NCBI RefSeq assembly: GCF_036017915.1
Contig: NZ_CP107929.1
Location: forward strand, 6,065,001 to 6,129,000
Source of the DNA: Micromonospora sp. NBC_00421
Lineage (GTDB): Bacteria > Actinomycetota > Actinomycetes > Mycobacteriales > Micromonosporaceae
Direction: 5' to 3'
DNA: 64,000 bases
The notes beneath the pieces were generated by a model that did not search any database, had not been told where the DNA came from, and saw only the letters and a list, made by a program, of their open reading frames with translations. Made by a program: the position numbers and the translations under genes. How positions within the stretch are numbered: the stretch's first letter is position 1; each line of letters starts with the position of its first letter. This document shows, piece after piece, positions 63,725 through 64,000 of this stretch.

Positions 63725-64000
63725 GTGGCACCGCAGCCCACCCTGGCCGTGGTCGGGGCGACGGGGGCTGTCGGCACCGTGCTGTGCGACCTGCTCTCCG
63801 CCCGGCGCAACGTCTGGGGCGAGATCCGGCTGCTCGCCTCGGCCCGCTCGGTCGGGCGGAAGGTGCGTTGCCGGGGCGAGGAGCTGACCGTCGGCGCGCT
63901 CACCCCGGAGGCGTTCGACGGCGTCGACGTGGCGGTCTTCGACGTGCCCGACGAGGTGTCGGCGCACTGGGCGCCGATCGCCGTCGACCGGGGTGCGGTG
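63725..64000 (+). CDS. asd: Aspartate-semialdehyde dehydrogenase, partial
   Basis: The first 92 codons; the gene runs past the window end. [16 protein letters not shown] is the NADP-binding GATGxVG loop, and [11 protein letters not shown] contains the conserved SARSxG. Directly after lysC (4-nt gap), forming the usual lysC-asd operon that makes aspartate semialdehyde for lysine, methionine and threonine. GTG start. Confidence 0.93.
   Translation, partial: MAPQPTLAVVGATGAVGTVLCDLLSARRNVWGEIRLLASARSVGRKVRCRGEELTVGALTPEAFDGVDVAVFDVPDEVSAHWAPIAVDRGAV

Overview
The window is high-GC actinobacterial chromosome. GTG and TTG starts next to good Shine-Dalgarno sites, the tRNA-Ser(GGA)-ffs-dnaX-ybaB-recR block, the leuA/lysC/asd neighbourhood, a DUF6230/DUF6114 pair and many secreted lipoproteins point to Micromonosporaceae, probably Micromonospora. 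The species cannot be named from the sequence alone. Layout: 1-1352 is the 3' end of an rRNA operon (23S tail, 5S, terminator). 1561-19110 is ordinary core and accessory chromosome: an F420/NADP reductase-like protein, a VanW protein, a DUF6230/DUF6114 pair, a DUF885 hydrolase, a Uma2 protein, an EamA exporter, a PHP hydrolase, a large secreted GH81 beta-1,3-glucanase behind a LacI-type operator, an M23 lipoprotein, the tRNA deaminase pair and deoD. 19217-38054 is an 18.8-kb actinomycete integrative and conjugative element (AICE, pSAM2-like) inserted in the 3' half of a tRNA-Ser(CGA) gene and bounded by identical 59-bp repeats. Its left part carries integrase, excisionase, an iteron array, a helicase/primase-polymerase pair, a five-gene cassette joined by 4-nt overlaps (PAPS-reductase-like and DUF4326 among them), and the FtsK/TraB translocase. 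The middle is a transfer operon of small proteins, including a Pycsar-effector-like membrane protein and a DUF2637 SpdB-like protein. The right part holds a divergent control region, an XRE regulator, an XRE-Nudix-like protein, an epimerase and a lower-GC DUF262-HNH (GmrSD-like) gene. 38157-42607 holds secreted and hypothetical chromosomal genes. 42686-44018 is the relic of a second element that used tRNA-Ser(GGA): a decayed att copy, a frameshifted integrase end and a two-gene cassette remain. 44127-48151 is SRP RNA, dnaX, ybaB and recR. 48367-55823 has a secreted lysozyme-like protein behind two candidate ECF-sigma promoters and a complete dipeptide/oligopeptide ABC operon. 55957-64000 has an HNH nuclease lipoprotein, an MFS exporter, leuA behind a leader peptide (leuL) and attenuator hairpin, a nitroreductase, a lipoprotein, and lysC followed by the truncated asd of the aspartate pathway. 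How the genes work together: in the AICE, integrase and excisionase act at the tRNA site, the helicase and primase-polymerase replicate the excised circle, probably at the iterons, and FtsK/TraB with the SpdB-like proteins moves double-stranded DNA between hyphae. The XRE proteins, with an inverted-repeat operator, probably keep the system silent. Two different serine tRNA genes within 25 kb have each received an element. Motif and family assignments were made by reading the sequence; no database search was run.
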